A stretch of DNA of 64,000 nt. Origin: Fasciola hepatica. Taxonomy: Eukaryota; Platyhelminthes; Trematoda; Plagiorchiida; Fasciolidae. Below the pieces are notes generated by a model that saw only the letters and a list, made by a program, of their open reading frames with translations, was not told the DNA's origin and made no database searches. Shown here in pieces: positions 45,912 through 57,450 of the stretch (positions within the stretch are counted from its first letter, which is position 1; every line of letters starts with the position of its first letter). The DNA lies in assembly GCA_948099385.1 (NCBI GenBank), contig CANUEZ040000168.1, forward strand, positions 9,272,001-9,336,000. Reading direction: 5' to 3'. The position numbers were made by a program, and so were the translations under genes.

Positions 45912-46960
45912 TCAACCGGCAAGAGGTCTGCTCCATTTCTCCAATTTAAACACTGCAGTCGTAACGACGCCAAAGTATTTTATCTTTCGCACCACGTCGA
46001 TTGTGAAAGGTACACCTCCCCTATCTACCGTCAAAACCACCGAAGTTTTGGTGGCTAGATGAATTCCGCTTTCATCTGAAGGCATATTCAAAGTTTTGCT
46101 CATTTGACTTCTTATCGGTATCCCTAGACAGTAACTCCCACAGACCTTCTGCGACAATCTTAACGTCATCTTCTATCGTGGAACACTGGTATTTAAATGC
46201 ATTAAATGAGCAAGCTATAAGGAGGAGGAATGAGAGTGGCTCCAGAACGGATTCCTGAGGTACACCAAGTTATATATTCTGGCTCACAGCTTCCACTTCC
46301 TCCCCTCACATAGAAAGCCCCGTCACTCACGAGGGCAACCATCCAACTAAACATCTGTTTGAACACCCTGTAGCTCTAGAGCTTATCAGGTATAAGCCCT
46401 GATTGACTGAGCCAAAACCTTTTCACAAGTCAAGGTAGCAGGGTTCCACTTTCTCCCCTTCTACCCGTTTTGTCGCGACTTTGTTCAAAAAACTTGGAAG
46501 GTTTGCGTGTCACAGTCCATCGCCTAAAACCAATGCTGTGCCCAAACTAACAGCTTGCTTCCTGCCAAGCCCTTGCAGAAGCACACTCATGACACCTTAT
46601 CCAGCTTCCATTTCCTCCCCTCACATAGAAAGCCCCGTCACTCACGAGGGCAATCATCCAACTAAACATCTGTTTGAACACCCTGTAGCTCTAGAGCTTA
46701 TCAGGTATAAGCCCTGATTGACTGAGCCAAAACCTTTTCACAAGTCAAGGTAGCAGGGTTCCACTTTCTCCCCTTCTACCCGTTTTGTCGCGACTTTGTT
46801 CAAAAAACTTGGAAGGTTTGCGTGTCACAGTCCATCGCCTAAAACCAATGCTGTGCCCCAACTAACAGCTTGCTTCCTGCCAAGCCCTTGCAGAAGCACA
46901 CTCATGACAACTTATCCAAGCATCTGCAAGGAATACACGTAAGGCTTACTGGTCTCTAAC
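45912..46960 (-). pseudogene. LINE G reverse transcriptase with an internal duplication (broken)
   Basis: On the minus strand, KVEPCYLDL then KGFGSVNQGL corresponds to motif A ('VDVVYLDF-KAFDSVNH'). Downstream, GVPQESVLEPLSFLLL (near 46255) corresponds to 'GVPQGSVLGPLLFLLY', and EDDVKIVAEGLW (near 46170) to the FADD box (two Asp kept). The frame 46169-45912 has KIKYFGVV, the 'KDLGV' motif. A 315-bp direct duplication (46287-46601 and 46602-46916) repeats the motif A region, so the gene carries two motif A copies. In-frame stops also occur in the duplicated part. Confidence 0.75.
46287..46916. repeat. Tandem duplication, 2 x 315 bp, nearly identical
   Basis: The first copy is 46287-46601 and the second 46602-46916. 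I count four substitutions and no gaps. The unit begins CAGCTTCCACTTCCTCCCCT and ends GACACCTTATC. It duplicates the motif A segment of the LINE G RT. Its near-identity, against the advanced decay around it, shows that it arose long after the LINE died. Confidence 0.95.
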
Positions 46961-47859
46961 CTTCCACCTTTCAGAGCGGTTCGCCTTTGTGTACAGCCAC
47001 GACTGCCACAGCCCCGCAGTAGGTTTGCAGCACTCCCCGACACAAACGGGCGAGTAACAATCAACATACACGTCCACCTACTTCAGAAGCGAGCTGCTTC
47101 ACCGTGGCTGGAAGCATTCCTTCTGGCCTAGCTGACCCGTTTATATCCAGCCCCTTCTAGTACAGTTCTCGTCGCTTAGATGTTGTTAAAAGGTGTTGCA
47201 TTCGAGGCTTCCTTCTGAGTGCTCTGGTGTCCCTGAGGCCTCCATTCCCTTCGGTGGACACTTTCAAAGCATATACCGAGCGTCTCCGAGTTTCTTTGAT
47301 CGTCAGTTGCTCCTTTCCCACCTCCTAAGACCGGTGCTTCCTCTCCATTTTAAGGAGCAGCTTTCTACCGAGCATATTCAAATATCCCTTACGGTTTTTC
47401 TCAGGTGTTCTGCCAGTGCCAGCTCCGCAGTTGTCCGAGAACCTTTTTATCCTGATGGCTAAACTTCCGTAACCGGTGTACTTCAGCCGTGTTTTCTCAC
47501 TTCCGACAGCCTCAAACGTCTGTCAATGCCTATCACTTTTCAGTGTAGGTTTCTGACCTCTACTGTCAACCAACCGAGTTCGTTTTTGTTTATGTTCCCC
47601 CGTGATGAGGTAACCCTTTCTTGCGGCGCCAGCTAATTCCAGCTAATAAGCTGTCATCTGTCACCTCCTGCACTTTAGTCCTATTCACCTGCTTCTGCTT
47701 TAAGTTCAATTATTTGGCTTTACGAAATTTTCAAGCAGTTTCTCTTTGACCCCTGAAAGCCTGTGGCCCAATGAAAGATCGATCGACACGTGACAACTCT
47801 TGCTCAAATGTGGGCAAACGCTTAGCTTATGTCGCCTTCAGGTTTATTGGTCACAAGGT
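46961..47859 (-). other. LINE G region between endonuclease and RT, not readable
   Basis: It lies between the G endonuclease and RT in the correct orientation to hold the linker and RT fingers, but no motif is clear on the minus strand. The plus frame 47193-47462 is probably a shadow. Confidence 0.35.
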
Positions 47860-48560
47860 CCAGAATGGAGGGTAGGTTTCTCGCTCTGAATCTGGTTTGT
47901 CCCATTGTGTGTCGACTGAGGGTTCTCTCGCGGGGCCACTTGATCGAGTCACCTCCCTGATCTAACACGAATACGGCCTCCTTGGTTCAATTCACTCCCG
48001 ATAGGGTAAAAATGTCGACAGTTAGCATCGTACTTGCTCCGCTCGTTCATGGCCCAGTGCCTAGGTGAGTTCTGTCCCCTTTTGTTCGCGAGTCTGAGCT
48101 CTTGTGCACACAAGCCATTGCAATTTTTCTCAGGGCGTTTTGGCCTGACAGCATAGTCACGAGTTCGTTCTACCTAACCCGAATGCCATTTTCATGTCAA
48201 CCAGGCCTCCTCTAAAGAGAAGGGTTGCTCCACCGTCCGCTGTATCAAAGCATCTGTCTTCCCGGTAGACCAGATAGTGGCTTTCATTATCTTGTGGGAA
48301 ACGTGGACGCACTGGTACGGCCGTTTCTCAGGTAAACCAACAGATGCAAAAAAATCCTCCAAATCATCATACTACTTTGGGCTTTTCCCATTGTCCCTAA
48401 CCGTGAAATCATTTTTTGTCTCCCCTCCGTGTAGTCGTACAATGTCAGTAGTATGATGGCACCAGCTAGCTATCTTCTTTTTGAAATCGGACCATGTGAC
48501 CGTCTTAACACAACATGGCTTTAACTGTCGTTCTTCCATCCTGTAATCTCTTATTTGAGA
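47860..48560 (-). pseudogene. LINE G endonuclease remains
   Basis: The minus strand at about 47930-47865 encodes TRFRARNLPSILDLVTNKPEGD, which matches the 'PTR-x-R-x-x-x-x-S-x-LDLV-x-TN' segment near the end of LINE endonucleases. Immediately upstream (to about 48060) the strand is in another frame and only weakly similar, and the GDFN box is not readable. The following 'SDH' is also missing. The RT of the same orientation follows at 46.9 kb. Confidence 0.55.
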
Positions 48561-50188
48561 TTTGTTTTTGTTCGTGAATTTGTTTATTCCATAATCTAGT
48601 ACCTTGGAAACAGTGGATGAATCCCGCTCCTAATTTTGGACTTGCAACTGGCTAGGCTTTACGAAAACGAACCTTGCATCAGACAATATAGCCACTCTGA
48701 TGCTGGAGCCTTGGGCTGTTGCTAACAATTAAGCCCACTTGTTCCTGATGCGGCAGAACTTGATGTACGACACTACTACTGCGTTGTTCTGCCGAACTTC
48801 CATTTTCTCCTTCGATTTGTGCCCTAATCCTGGCGAAGCTGCAGAATAACTGCCACCTTTTGTCAATCCAGTACACTAGGTTTCTTAATGTTCTGGCCTG
48901 CTTAATTGGATATTTGGCCCCTCCAGCTTGACTTCTCCTTATAAGCCCCATCAGAGTCCCAGCTTGGCTGAATCTTGTTGTGTGATCGGAAGTCACTAAA
49001 GTAAGCAGCCCAGGACCGCCTTCATTTTCCGACGATAGCTTTCTCATGCCTTATCCTTCATTATATCTTCAAGGTCAAATAATGTCTAGTCAGGACACCG
49101 GACTTCCATCCTGGGCCAATAAACGTCCACTATTTTGAGCTGCAAATTCAAAGAGTTCCCCTCTTTCTACGGTCTCCAGGGTATCCAGCCCAATTCGGTA
49201 TTTTTGTTTTTTAGTAAATTAAGGTATGGAACGAAAGCAGGTTCATCTTCGGTAACGGCAAACCAAAAACGGTAGAGGCCCAGAGTCGCAAATCACTGCT
49301 GCTCAAATGCGCAACAGTACCTCCAGTTTTTTTTAAATAACACTGATCAGGGGAATATCGGCCTATTACCACAGATAGTTAAGGTAAAAAATGCTGGAGT
49401 GTTGAAATGCAGTATGAGATTACCAGAGTCAAAACGGAGATGAGAGCAGCCACTTAGAATGGTAGTTTCTCGCATTGGAACATCTCTGCCCAACACGTAT
49501 CCAGTTGATGCATGAGAACAACGACCGGAGTTGCGGACACGGCGTGCTTTTTGTTGCCAGCTGTTTGTCCAATTTACCGTCCCGTATTATGAGTGCAACC
49601 TCGCAACGGCTAGTCAGTAATGGTCTGTGGGTTTCGGTAATTCCCTGAATAACTTGTAACTATCTGTCGGGTCCCTCTTCGGCCTATGGCTGTCAACTGA
49701 TAATAGATTTGGGGCTCTTAGTTTATCCTGCATCCCGTTTATCACTCAAGCGAGCTTCGTTCGAACTTCACCCGACACTACTTGTCCTTCACAAGTCTGG
49801 GTGTCCACTCCCTTACGGAAGTCTCCGGGTTAGGCCAGATCATAGGATTTTCGGCATGGTCAAGCAAATGTCCAGTTTCTTACACTGCTGGCTCTGGAAG
49901 TTCCAACACAGCCGGAACCTGCTGGTATTCTTTTAAATTTCGTGATTCCCCACGGGCTTCAGGGGAGGACGCAAATCGGGCTTGAATGCATAGGCTGCAG
50001 TTCAGTTGAAACTTATGGCCCAGAAAAAGGATAGGGTGAGCTTTTTAACTGTATGGCGTTTTCAAATGGGACACCTCTGAGGAAGTAAATAGGTGAAACC
50101 AAGTGCTGGAAAGCTATGATATTTCAGGAGGCTGTGAAGAGATTCAGATATATTGGAGGGCTTTAAACCGGGTGGTTTCAAGCAGAAG
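48561..50188. other. No gene recognised
   Basis: The 122-codon minus frame 48679-49047 is Arg/Gln/Ser-rich (for example RIRAQIEGENGSSAEQRSSS) and could be decayed ORF1 or the N-terminal part of LINE G, but no motif is convincing. The plus frames at 49709-49985 overlap in two phases and look like chance. Confidence 0.3.
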
Positions 50189-50563
50189 TTATTCCGGGTT
50201 AGAAAACGGGTTTGGAAGAAAAACTGACTTCGAAGAGTTTAGTCGTGGTCCGGGAAAATTTACATCCAGCAGGTTTCCAGCTTGTTTCAGAAATTCCAGC
50301 AAGGTTTCTGTCAACACATGTGCAAGTAGTTTATTCCACTTTTTGGTGATTCGGTGAGAGAGGAACTGAGCCCCTACAGCCTTTTTTGCGTTTAATTTAA
50401 CCAGCTCACAGCATTGTCCCCAAGTGTAAAGTTCTAATGACTGACCGAAAGGGGCCTGTCTTTGACTACAGTTCTTTGATGAAACCTGAACTCCTCCATC
50501 TAATCTCTCTTGAGTAGTTGATGACCAAGGGGAAACAGATCGCGAAAGGTGGACATATTCCAA
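50189..50563 (-). pseudogene. LINE E ORF2 C-terminal domain
   Basis: The 124-codon minus frame contains LNAKKAVGAQFLSHRITKKW followed by NKLLAHVLTETLLEFLKQAG. This is the 'RLNVRKHFFSHRVVNLWNxLP-x-xVVxAPSVNSFKxxLD' region that closes ORF2 of CR1-type LINEs. The first part (residues 1-50) fits the preceding 'RGH-x-KL' segment loosely. It is a good-length, in-frame remnant of a protein end; the RT palm upstream is not readable. Confidence 0.7.
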
Positions 50564-52134
50564 TGTGAGACCCCCTGTTAACTGCTTGACTTCTGGTTAA
50601 ATCTCCGAACTGATTCCAATGCCTTTCTGTTCTTAACTATGCTAGGCTCCCGAGTCCTTGCAGAAAACTCAGAATGAGGTCTTACCATTGTGTGGCATAA
50701 GCGCAACAGTACTCAGACATCCCGGGACTCCACTGTCCCTCCCGGGTTGAGCAAAACCCTGTTAGCCTTAGATAATGCAGAGACATCTTTTTGAGCTGGC
50801 TTTGAGACCATTTCAGCAAGAACAGCTAAGTCCCCTACTGCAACAGCCGGCTCAGTCAAAGCTAGGGTGGTTGATTCTCTGAGTCCTCCCTCGAAGTCCA
50901 TCAGATCCGAGTGCACCTTTACGCATTTGTCAGCATTCAGTGGACGTCCTAACCCTTTATTCCAACCGTTAATTCTACCCAGGTCCTCTTACAACCGATG
51001 TGCTTCTGGCTAGGGCACCAGTTTGTTATATTCTGCAGACAGGAGGTCGGAACAATCGGGAGTGATCTGAGGGTCAGTCACGTAGAGCAAGATGGACCGG
51101 GGCCAAGCACCGACCGTAAAGGCACTCCTGCGCACGACCTAGTTAGTTTCGGTTAGGTTTCTTCTATTTTAACCAAGAGAGACCCTCCGGCTGTGTACAC
51201 CCTCGTCCACTCCTATACTTGTTAGGGTACCACAAGCACTATCAGCTTGGCCAGCAACAGAGATTGACTTATTGAACTGAAAAGCTTTCCGGAATTTTAA
51301 ATGGCAAACCTTCAATCATTTCGCCGGTCAAGTGTTCTAGTAAGTCCGTCCAAGGGGGATTTTAAGCCAGTCGGACAGGATCTACCTTTGGCAGAATCAT
51401 ATAGCTCTGCGCGATCATATGTTATCGGATCACAGGTTCAGTAGGCGATTTCTGGCTCATCAGCATAGAAACTTGAGCACTGAAGATAGAGAGCCCATGG
51501 GTCGGTTGCTTGAGGCCACTCCCCGTCTCCTACCTTTGTGGGTGGAGACCAACCGGGACATGCGGTCGTCCAAGCTGCTGAAGTACGCCAGATACCAGGA
51601 TCACGCATCGAACCTCCACGGTACAGAAGAAGGAACTAGGAATTCTTCAGTTCCATGTCAGACCCCTCTCAGAAAGCAGTTGAATTGTTCACTCTAACAC
51701 GAAACACAGACAGGATAGCGGTTGAAAATGCATAATGTTTTCACCGGATGCGTTCTACAACTTTTCCTGACATTTTTACTTGACGAACCGTGGTGATCAG
51801 CTGAACATTCATCTCCCGTGGCTAGGCCATCCGTCATTGGGCTTTAATTTTCTCCACCATATCCCAAGTAAACAGATCACACAGCTCAGCACGGCCGGTG
51901 GGAACTCCGTCTAATTAGTTCATATGTAAGAGCCAGTTCCCGGTTTCCTTTACTTTGGCTGAGTTTGAAGAAAGGCTTAGCACTCCCAGGAAATATGTGT
52001 TACTTTGGAAAAAGATACCATAACATATTAGAGCACTCTCACTAACTTCCGTGGCATTCACACACGAAATAGGCCCGGTGATAAGGGGTAACTCATTGAC
52101 CATCGTGTTTAATCCTTGAGGCCGAAGTAAAGTA
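50564..52134 (-). other. Expected RT of LINE E, not readable
   Basis: It lies between the LINE E C-terminus and the linker region in the same orientation, so the RT should be here. I could not find YLDF, PQGS or FADD-like boxes. Frames 50713-50916, 51419-51697 and 51915-52103 show no domain. Confidence 0.35.
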
Positions 52135-52771
52135 CTAATGAAGCAAGCTTATAATGCCAGTTCTAGTTTTGACACTACTATCATATGCTTCGTTTTTTCC
52201 GTTTGCCATTTTGAGGGCACTCGGCGTACGAAATAAGGGTCCTGTGGTTTTCTTCCGACTAGCTTTGACTACAGTGAGGTACAGATTAATAACCGCTGAA
52301 TATTCTTCCCTTCGAAACGAGCTTCGGCAGCTGGCCATCCCAGATCTAGTTCTAAGCTCAGCCGCCACTAACCTATAGATGACCAGTCCCTGACTTTGAC
52401 TCACACTATCGAGCCTAGGGCCCGCGAATTTGAAACAGCTCTTTGCTTTCAATCTGTTTTCGTATGCTTACTCTTCCTCTACGTAACACCCTTACCTGCG
52501 AATGCCCACAAGATTACCCTATCCTAATCAGTGACAGGGTTCCCACCGATCTATTCCTCTCGCTCAGCCAAAGAACTACTGCCTAAGTCGGTAGTCTATT
52601 TCTTAAAAGAAGGCGATAATATAGTTCAAAGGACTCATCAATACTATGGTTTCGCCATATCTCCATGAGAGCATGTGAATACTGGATGGCCCACATGTAC
52701 AACAGATTCCTTCTGCCCCTGATGCTGGCAAAAAGCAAGAGGTTAATGAGGGGTCCCGCAAAGGCCACCAC
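52135..52771 (-). pseudogene. LINE E linker between endonuclease and RT (fragment)
   Basis: The minus frame 52771-52583 ends HALMEIWRNHSIDESFELYY then RLLLRNRL. This resembles the 'LWRKFRxTxxxESFELYRxLRNR' helix that follows the endonuclease in CR1-type LINEs. The frame 52452-52135 is Lys/Arg-rich and compatible with the continuation into the RT. Neither frame has a catalytic motif. The C-terminal part of the same LINE type lies 1.6 kb downstream on this strand. Confidence 0.5.
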
Positions 52772-55700
52772 CTTCTCGGTGCAATTTTAGGCCTCCCTCA
52801 CACTTACGTAGCTCGAGGCCGCGGAGGCTGTAACAGCAACTACATATAAACCCATACAGTCTCACAATGAACAGGAGACTCTGGCAGATGAGGACCCCAT
52901 GGGACCAGTATAAAAGAGACAGACCAGGAGCAATGGAAAGAGTAATCCATGGCATGTAGGTGCTATAATGGTCACCTACAAAAAATATTTTCTGGCTTCG
53001 TAGGATCTTAGTCCAGTACAATATGCTGCTTTCTAAAACGAATGAATGCACCGTAGCAGTCTGGACCGGACCGCGCGGATGGAGGGCACAGAGTATTTCG
53101 GCATGTATGTTAGAACTTACGCTCTTCATTGGAACCTGTGCAAAAAGAGAGCATACCGTTTACGCTCTTAACTTGTACTTGCCCTCCCCGCCCCCTCCAC
53201 TTCTATCCTTGATCAGCCTACCGAAGTCCAAAGCCAAGTTCAGTACACGATTTGAGAAGTTAGATAATGCGACCTCCGTCATGACCATATCCCGGCAATA
53301 GACACTTGGGGTCCAAAACTCTGGGCTAAACCAAACCTGTCTTTGATTACCTGGAAGAGGAACACAGAGATAACATCCTTAATTAACTGTCAATAGCTTT
53401 ACTTTCCCTATGTTCCCCTAGAGCCCACGCCCCATTAGTGTATTCACAAAGTCAGCTGCAGATTGCCCGCTAAGATGCTGATATATTTGTGAAACCGGAA
53501 CTCACAGTGACACCACCCTCTGCGTTCCAGTAGGTTTTTAACCTCTCCGATTTGCTCAATCCACACTGTAACCCAGTAACCTCACCGCTGCTTTTCTTTT
53601 GCACTTTGGAGTTGACCAAAGTCTGCGAGACGGCTATGATTCCACTGGTGGTTCCGCGCATACGCCCGTAATACTTGAGAATCCCTTTTCGCCTTGTGGT
53701 TTCTCTCCCCCAAGAATCTCACGGAAAATCAGAACGTTCGTATCCGTGTAGAACACAACCTGACCACAATCCACGTAGTTTTCCTTCTTTATTCACTATT
53801 TACGCCGTACTCACCTACAGGTGATTCAACTTTCAGTCTATTCTTTTTCCTCATTTGCATTCCAGATTCTGCTTATATGTCGACACATCATTTACCTCGC
53901 TTGATGAACCATACCCACGGAGTGAAGGATAGTTAGTAGCTCATCATTCCTGGACCTTACTTGAAATAGCCCGAACCTTTGGCCGGAACACGGAAACAGA
54001 TATATTCTTACCCGGCCGACCACCCACTCTGCCAAGTTTAAACGATCGGCCACCAAACGACGGCGATTTTTACGGTAATATATGATCCACCTTTGATGAT
54101 GCCCTCTCCTTCTAGAAGCCTTTTCTCGTGCCGGCCAAGTGTGTGCATTGAGCCGAAGTCGGTGTTCTCGATAGCATTCAGGCACGCCCTCCGAAACCAG
54201 TATCCAAAGCTAACCTTCCTCGTCTACTAGACCCACTAATGACGGTTAAAAGCCGCATGAGACTGAGTGAATAATATATTTGTCATTTTACCAGCATAGC
54301 GTGGCCCTAATCCAGGCAAAATTTGTTAACTTTTTTCCCGGTTGCGTGAATCTGTTTCCCTTTGGAACCGTATTCTGTTCGTTATTCGTTGGCAACCTTT
54401 GCGGGCTCTATTTTACTTTCACCAGTTGCGTATCCTTGCCCTTTGGAAGATGCCTGTTATCCATCGAGATAACTCCATCACCAATTTAAGGATAACCGTT
54501 TCTTTCTCCATTCAGCTGCATTCCTTAAAGGACCTTCTTGCAATTTTATTTATTCCTTTTTCATAGAAAATCACTTCGCTCGGTGAACCTTAGTGGATAA
54601 TTGACAGTAGCTGCCTGTACCACCCATTTATATATTGCACCCTCCGCCATGTACAGCTATGCTTCTTACCACAAATTCATGCCTGGCCCACTCCTTGTTG
54701 CTGCTAATTCGGAATTCAAAACCGATTCCTGCTCGCCAAGTGCGTCTTCGTTACATCGCTTCATTTAGGCTCCATTCAGCCTTATTTTACATGGAAAATT
54801 GTGCTTCAGACTCAGTTTCTTCATTTGTTGCACTGCTCTGCATATGAGCAACTTATCCAGCTTCTTCCAGCTTGCATCCTGCCTGCTCTTGATTACCAAG
54901 ACAAGTCGTTCAAATACAGTCTTGCTTCTGTAAGCGGGGATATGCTTCACTCTGTCCCCTTCAAACTGTGATAACACGGCCTCATCGACCCTTTCAATCA
55001 TACTCGTGTTAGGATAAAATCACCAGCTCCTTCGCAGGTGTCTCCCAATGTTAGCACGAGTGCCGAGGAGAGAGCTGAACGCAAGTATGTAAGAGACTGC
55101 TCACTTCAGTTATCCCAGTTAAAGCTGGTCTTTGTGCAAAACAGCATTAAAGGGTACCGTCCGTTCTGCAGAATCTCTGCTGAGCGGTGGTAATAACTAG
55201 CCAGTCCTTAAATGCTCTTCAGTTCAGCAAGATTGGTCAGGGTTGGCTAAATTGGGACTGACGAAAGTTTACCTGGACCATTTTTTTATTTTCTGGCCGG
55301 AACCAATCAAGTTCAGGTGAATTTACCTCGACGAAGGGGAATCTATACTCGGTAGTCTCGGCTTGGATATGGCATCTCTAATTCTTCCCAAAACTAGTTT
55401 CGAGTCCCTTGCGTGTCTTTTCCTCGTCTCCGCGTAACTATATCATCAAACTGTACCGTGAACTTTGGGAGAGATTGCCCTCCGAAAACACGATTCGCCG
55501 TACGGTAAAAAGTGGTAACCACTTTAGTCAGCCCCAAAAGCATAGTCTTGAACTCACAAATCTCAATTGAAATTGAGAATGTCGATTCCTCACCATCTAC
55601 CACGAGTTCAACCTGTCACATCAGGATACCAACTATAGGGAACTGAAGTGTTGAGTACCTTGCTGTGCGCCAAACAAGTCGCAAATGGAAGGAAGTGAGA

Positions 55701-55827
55701 AAGAGTCCCGCCCGATGACAGGGTTACCTTCCCTGTAGCTTATCACAAATATTCCGCAACCATTCTCAGCGGGCATTCCTGTGGCTGCCCGTTCCAACAG
55801 TTCCTTGTCCCTTTCCGTTTTTGAAGC
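52772..55827. other. No gene recognised
   Basis: Frames on both strands (52743-53129 minus, 53892-54185 minus, 54765-55001 minus, 55394-55603 minus, 55633-55908 minus, 53023-53301 plus) were read without finding a domain. Since a plus-strand LINE RT follows at 55.8 kb, its endonuclease might once have been here, but no GDFN or SDH motif is visible. Confidence 0.3.
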
Positions 55828-56880
55828 TTGAGTCGGGACGTTAAATTTGCCTCGCCTCAAGCCCCTTTTAACAGCTTGGTTAAAGACATCTTCAATCAGT
55901 TGATCCAAAAGTCGATTGCCAAGCTCTGGTTTCGAATCTCTTGGATAAGCCGTCGGCTCAGCAGTTACAGTGCCCGATTATTAGACCCCAGTTCCCTCTT
56001 CCGCCATACCTTTTCTGTGAAATTCCAGTCAATAGTTGTAGAAGTGCCCGAGGGCGTCCAGAGGTTTTCGAATACTTTTAAAGACAAGATCAGTATCTAA
56101 GCTTTCAAAATCATGAGCTTTATCTGTACCCGAACCAGTGCGCCTGCCGTCAAAAAAGGTTGCGTATCTCGAGCCTGGTGTTGATAAGAAATCAGTGAGC
56201 AGAATCTAGGAGGGGCGACTGTAACTAGGACGTAGTCCTCGCCGAACTCACCAAGGCCTTCGACAAGGTAACCGACTACCAAATGTTGGAAAACTCAGGA
56301 CATTCTTGCTCTGGAGTCCAGAACTTGTCTGGACTACGGGCTTACTGGAAAGGAAAACGATTTCAGTCAGAGTAGATTAATAGAAGTCGTAATGATAATC
56401 CAATATAAGTTGGGCCCCTCTGGGGTTGAACCTTGGATCGGTGATTTTTCCGGTCTACTTCGATGGTTTGCCGCCGGTCTTCCAGTCACCTTGCCCTGTT
56501 TATGCAGATGATACAAAACTGCGGCTTGCCTAGCAGCCCGATAGGGGCAGAGAAGCCCTAAAAAGGTATTGGCCCGTTGGGATAGCCCCTGGGCTCCACC
56601 AGTTACTTCATCCAAAAGGTGTATGTGCTTGTCAAGAGAAGGACATTGGATGCAGTGTATCCCATTAGGAACGATATATATTGCCAAAACACTCGCCCAA
56701 ATGTCATCTTGGGGCTGCTTTGTTTTCCATCGTTATAGCGGGAGCCCACTCGGCTAAGGTATCTTGTTCTCCCGGAGATAGTCTTGGTGCCATAGGTTGC
56801 TTACTTGGTCCAGTGAGTTTAAGGGCTTTCCAGTTATTGTATGCTTCTCTTGTTCGCCCGGGATTTCAATAATGGTGAGC
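55828..56880 (+). pseudogene. LINE H reverse transcriptase, plus strand (broken)
   Basis: At 56229-56276 the plus strand reads DVVLAELTKAFDKVTDY, equivalent to 'DVVYLDFSKAFDKV' with the catalytic Asp replaced by Glu. At about 56410-56520 another register gives LGLNLGSVIFPVYFDGLPP ('PQGSVLGPLLFLVYVDGLP') and then YADDTKLR, the intact catalytic box at 56501-56512. At 56780-56865, DSLGAIGCLLGPVSLRAFQL then LYASLVRPGF corresponds to the thumb 'LG-I-R-F-x-P-x-x-FQLLYxALVRPHLEY'. The upstream frame 55828-56100 probably covers the fingers. This is the only clearly plus-strand LINE coding remnant in the window. Confidence 0.75.
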
Positions 56881-57450
56881 TCCAGCCAGCTAATGCACTG
56901 CCAGCAACGTTAAAAAACTAGAGAAGGGGTAAGGCTCGCCAAAGAGACCCCTCAGAGACCGACGAGAAACCTGCTTTAGAGGTCGGTTGCAAAAATCCTT
57001 CAAAGAAACTATTATATCGTGATTTCATAGCACTACTTTCTTACGTACACTGTCCGCGTGTTCCACTCACTTTATTCTTCTGTGGTCTAACCTTCGTTTG
57101 TTCGCATCCAACGCGTTAACTTGTCATATCCCATCTTGGACCTGCGTGACGCACGAGCTTGCCGCTCGCATGCCATGGACTTGGTTCTTGTTTTTAGGCC
57201 TATGTGATCGCACATATGAGTTTTGTATGTCTTATGCTGTCGCTCATTTATTAATTCAGTATCGTATAAATTACTGATCAGCCGTGTTTTAGTTTTGGGA
57301 TTCCTTTGAATTCGGAGACTTCTTGCTCAAAAGCTAAGTGCAATACTCAGGCTAGTCAGCTTGCATCAAAGAAACACGCAAAACGTCCAGGAGAGGAACA
57401 AAGCAGTCGGAACCTGGACAGGAAGTAATGCTACAAGTCACTAGGAGGGT
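56881..57450 (+). other. Leader of the BEL/Pao element, possibly including its 5' LTR
   Basis: There is no coding content. CGTATAAATTAC at about 57265 is TATA-like and lies about 190 bp before the first gag-like codons, as in an LTR and leader. The partner 3' LTR would lie beyond the window, so LTR limits cannot be set from this sequence. Confidence 0.35.

Noticed and set aside
46917..49047. CRISPR-like or satellite arrays
   Set aside because: No regularly spaced short repeats were seen here or elsewhere; the only tandem repeats are the two-unit ones reported.
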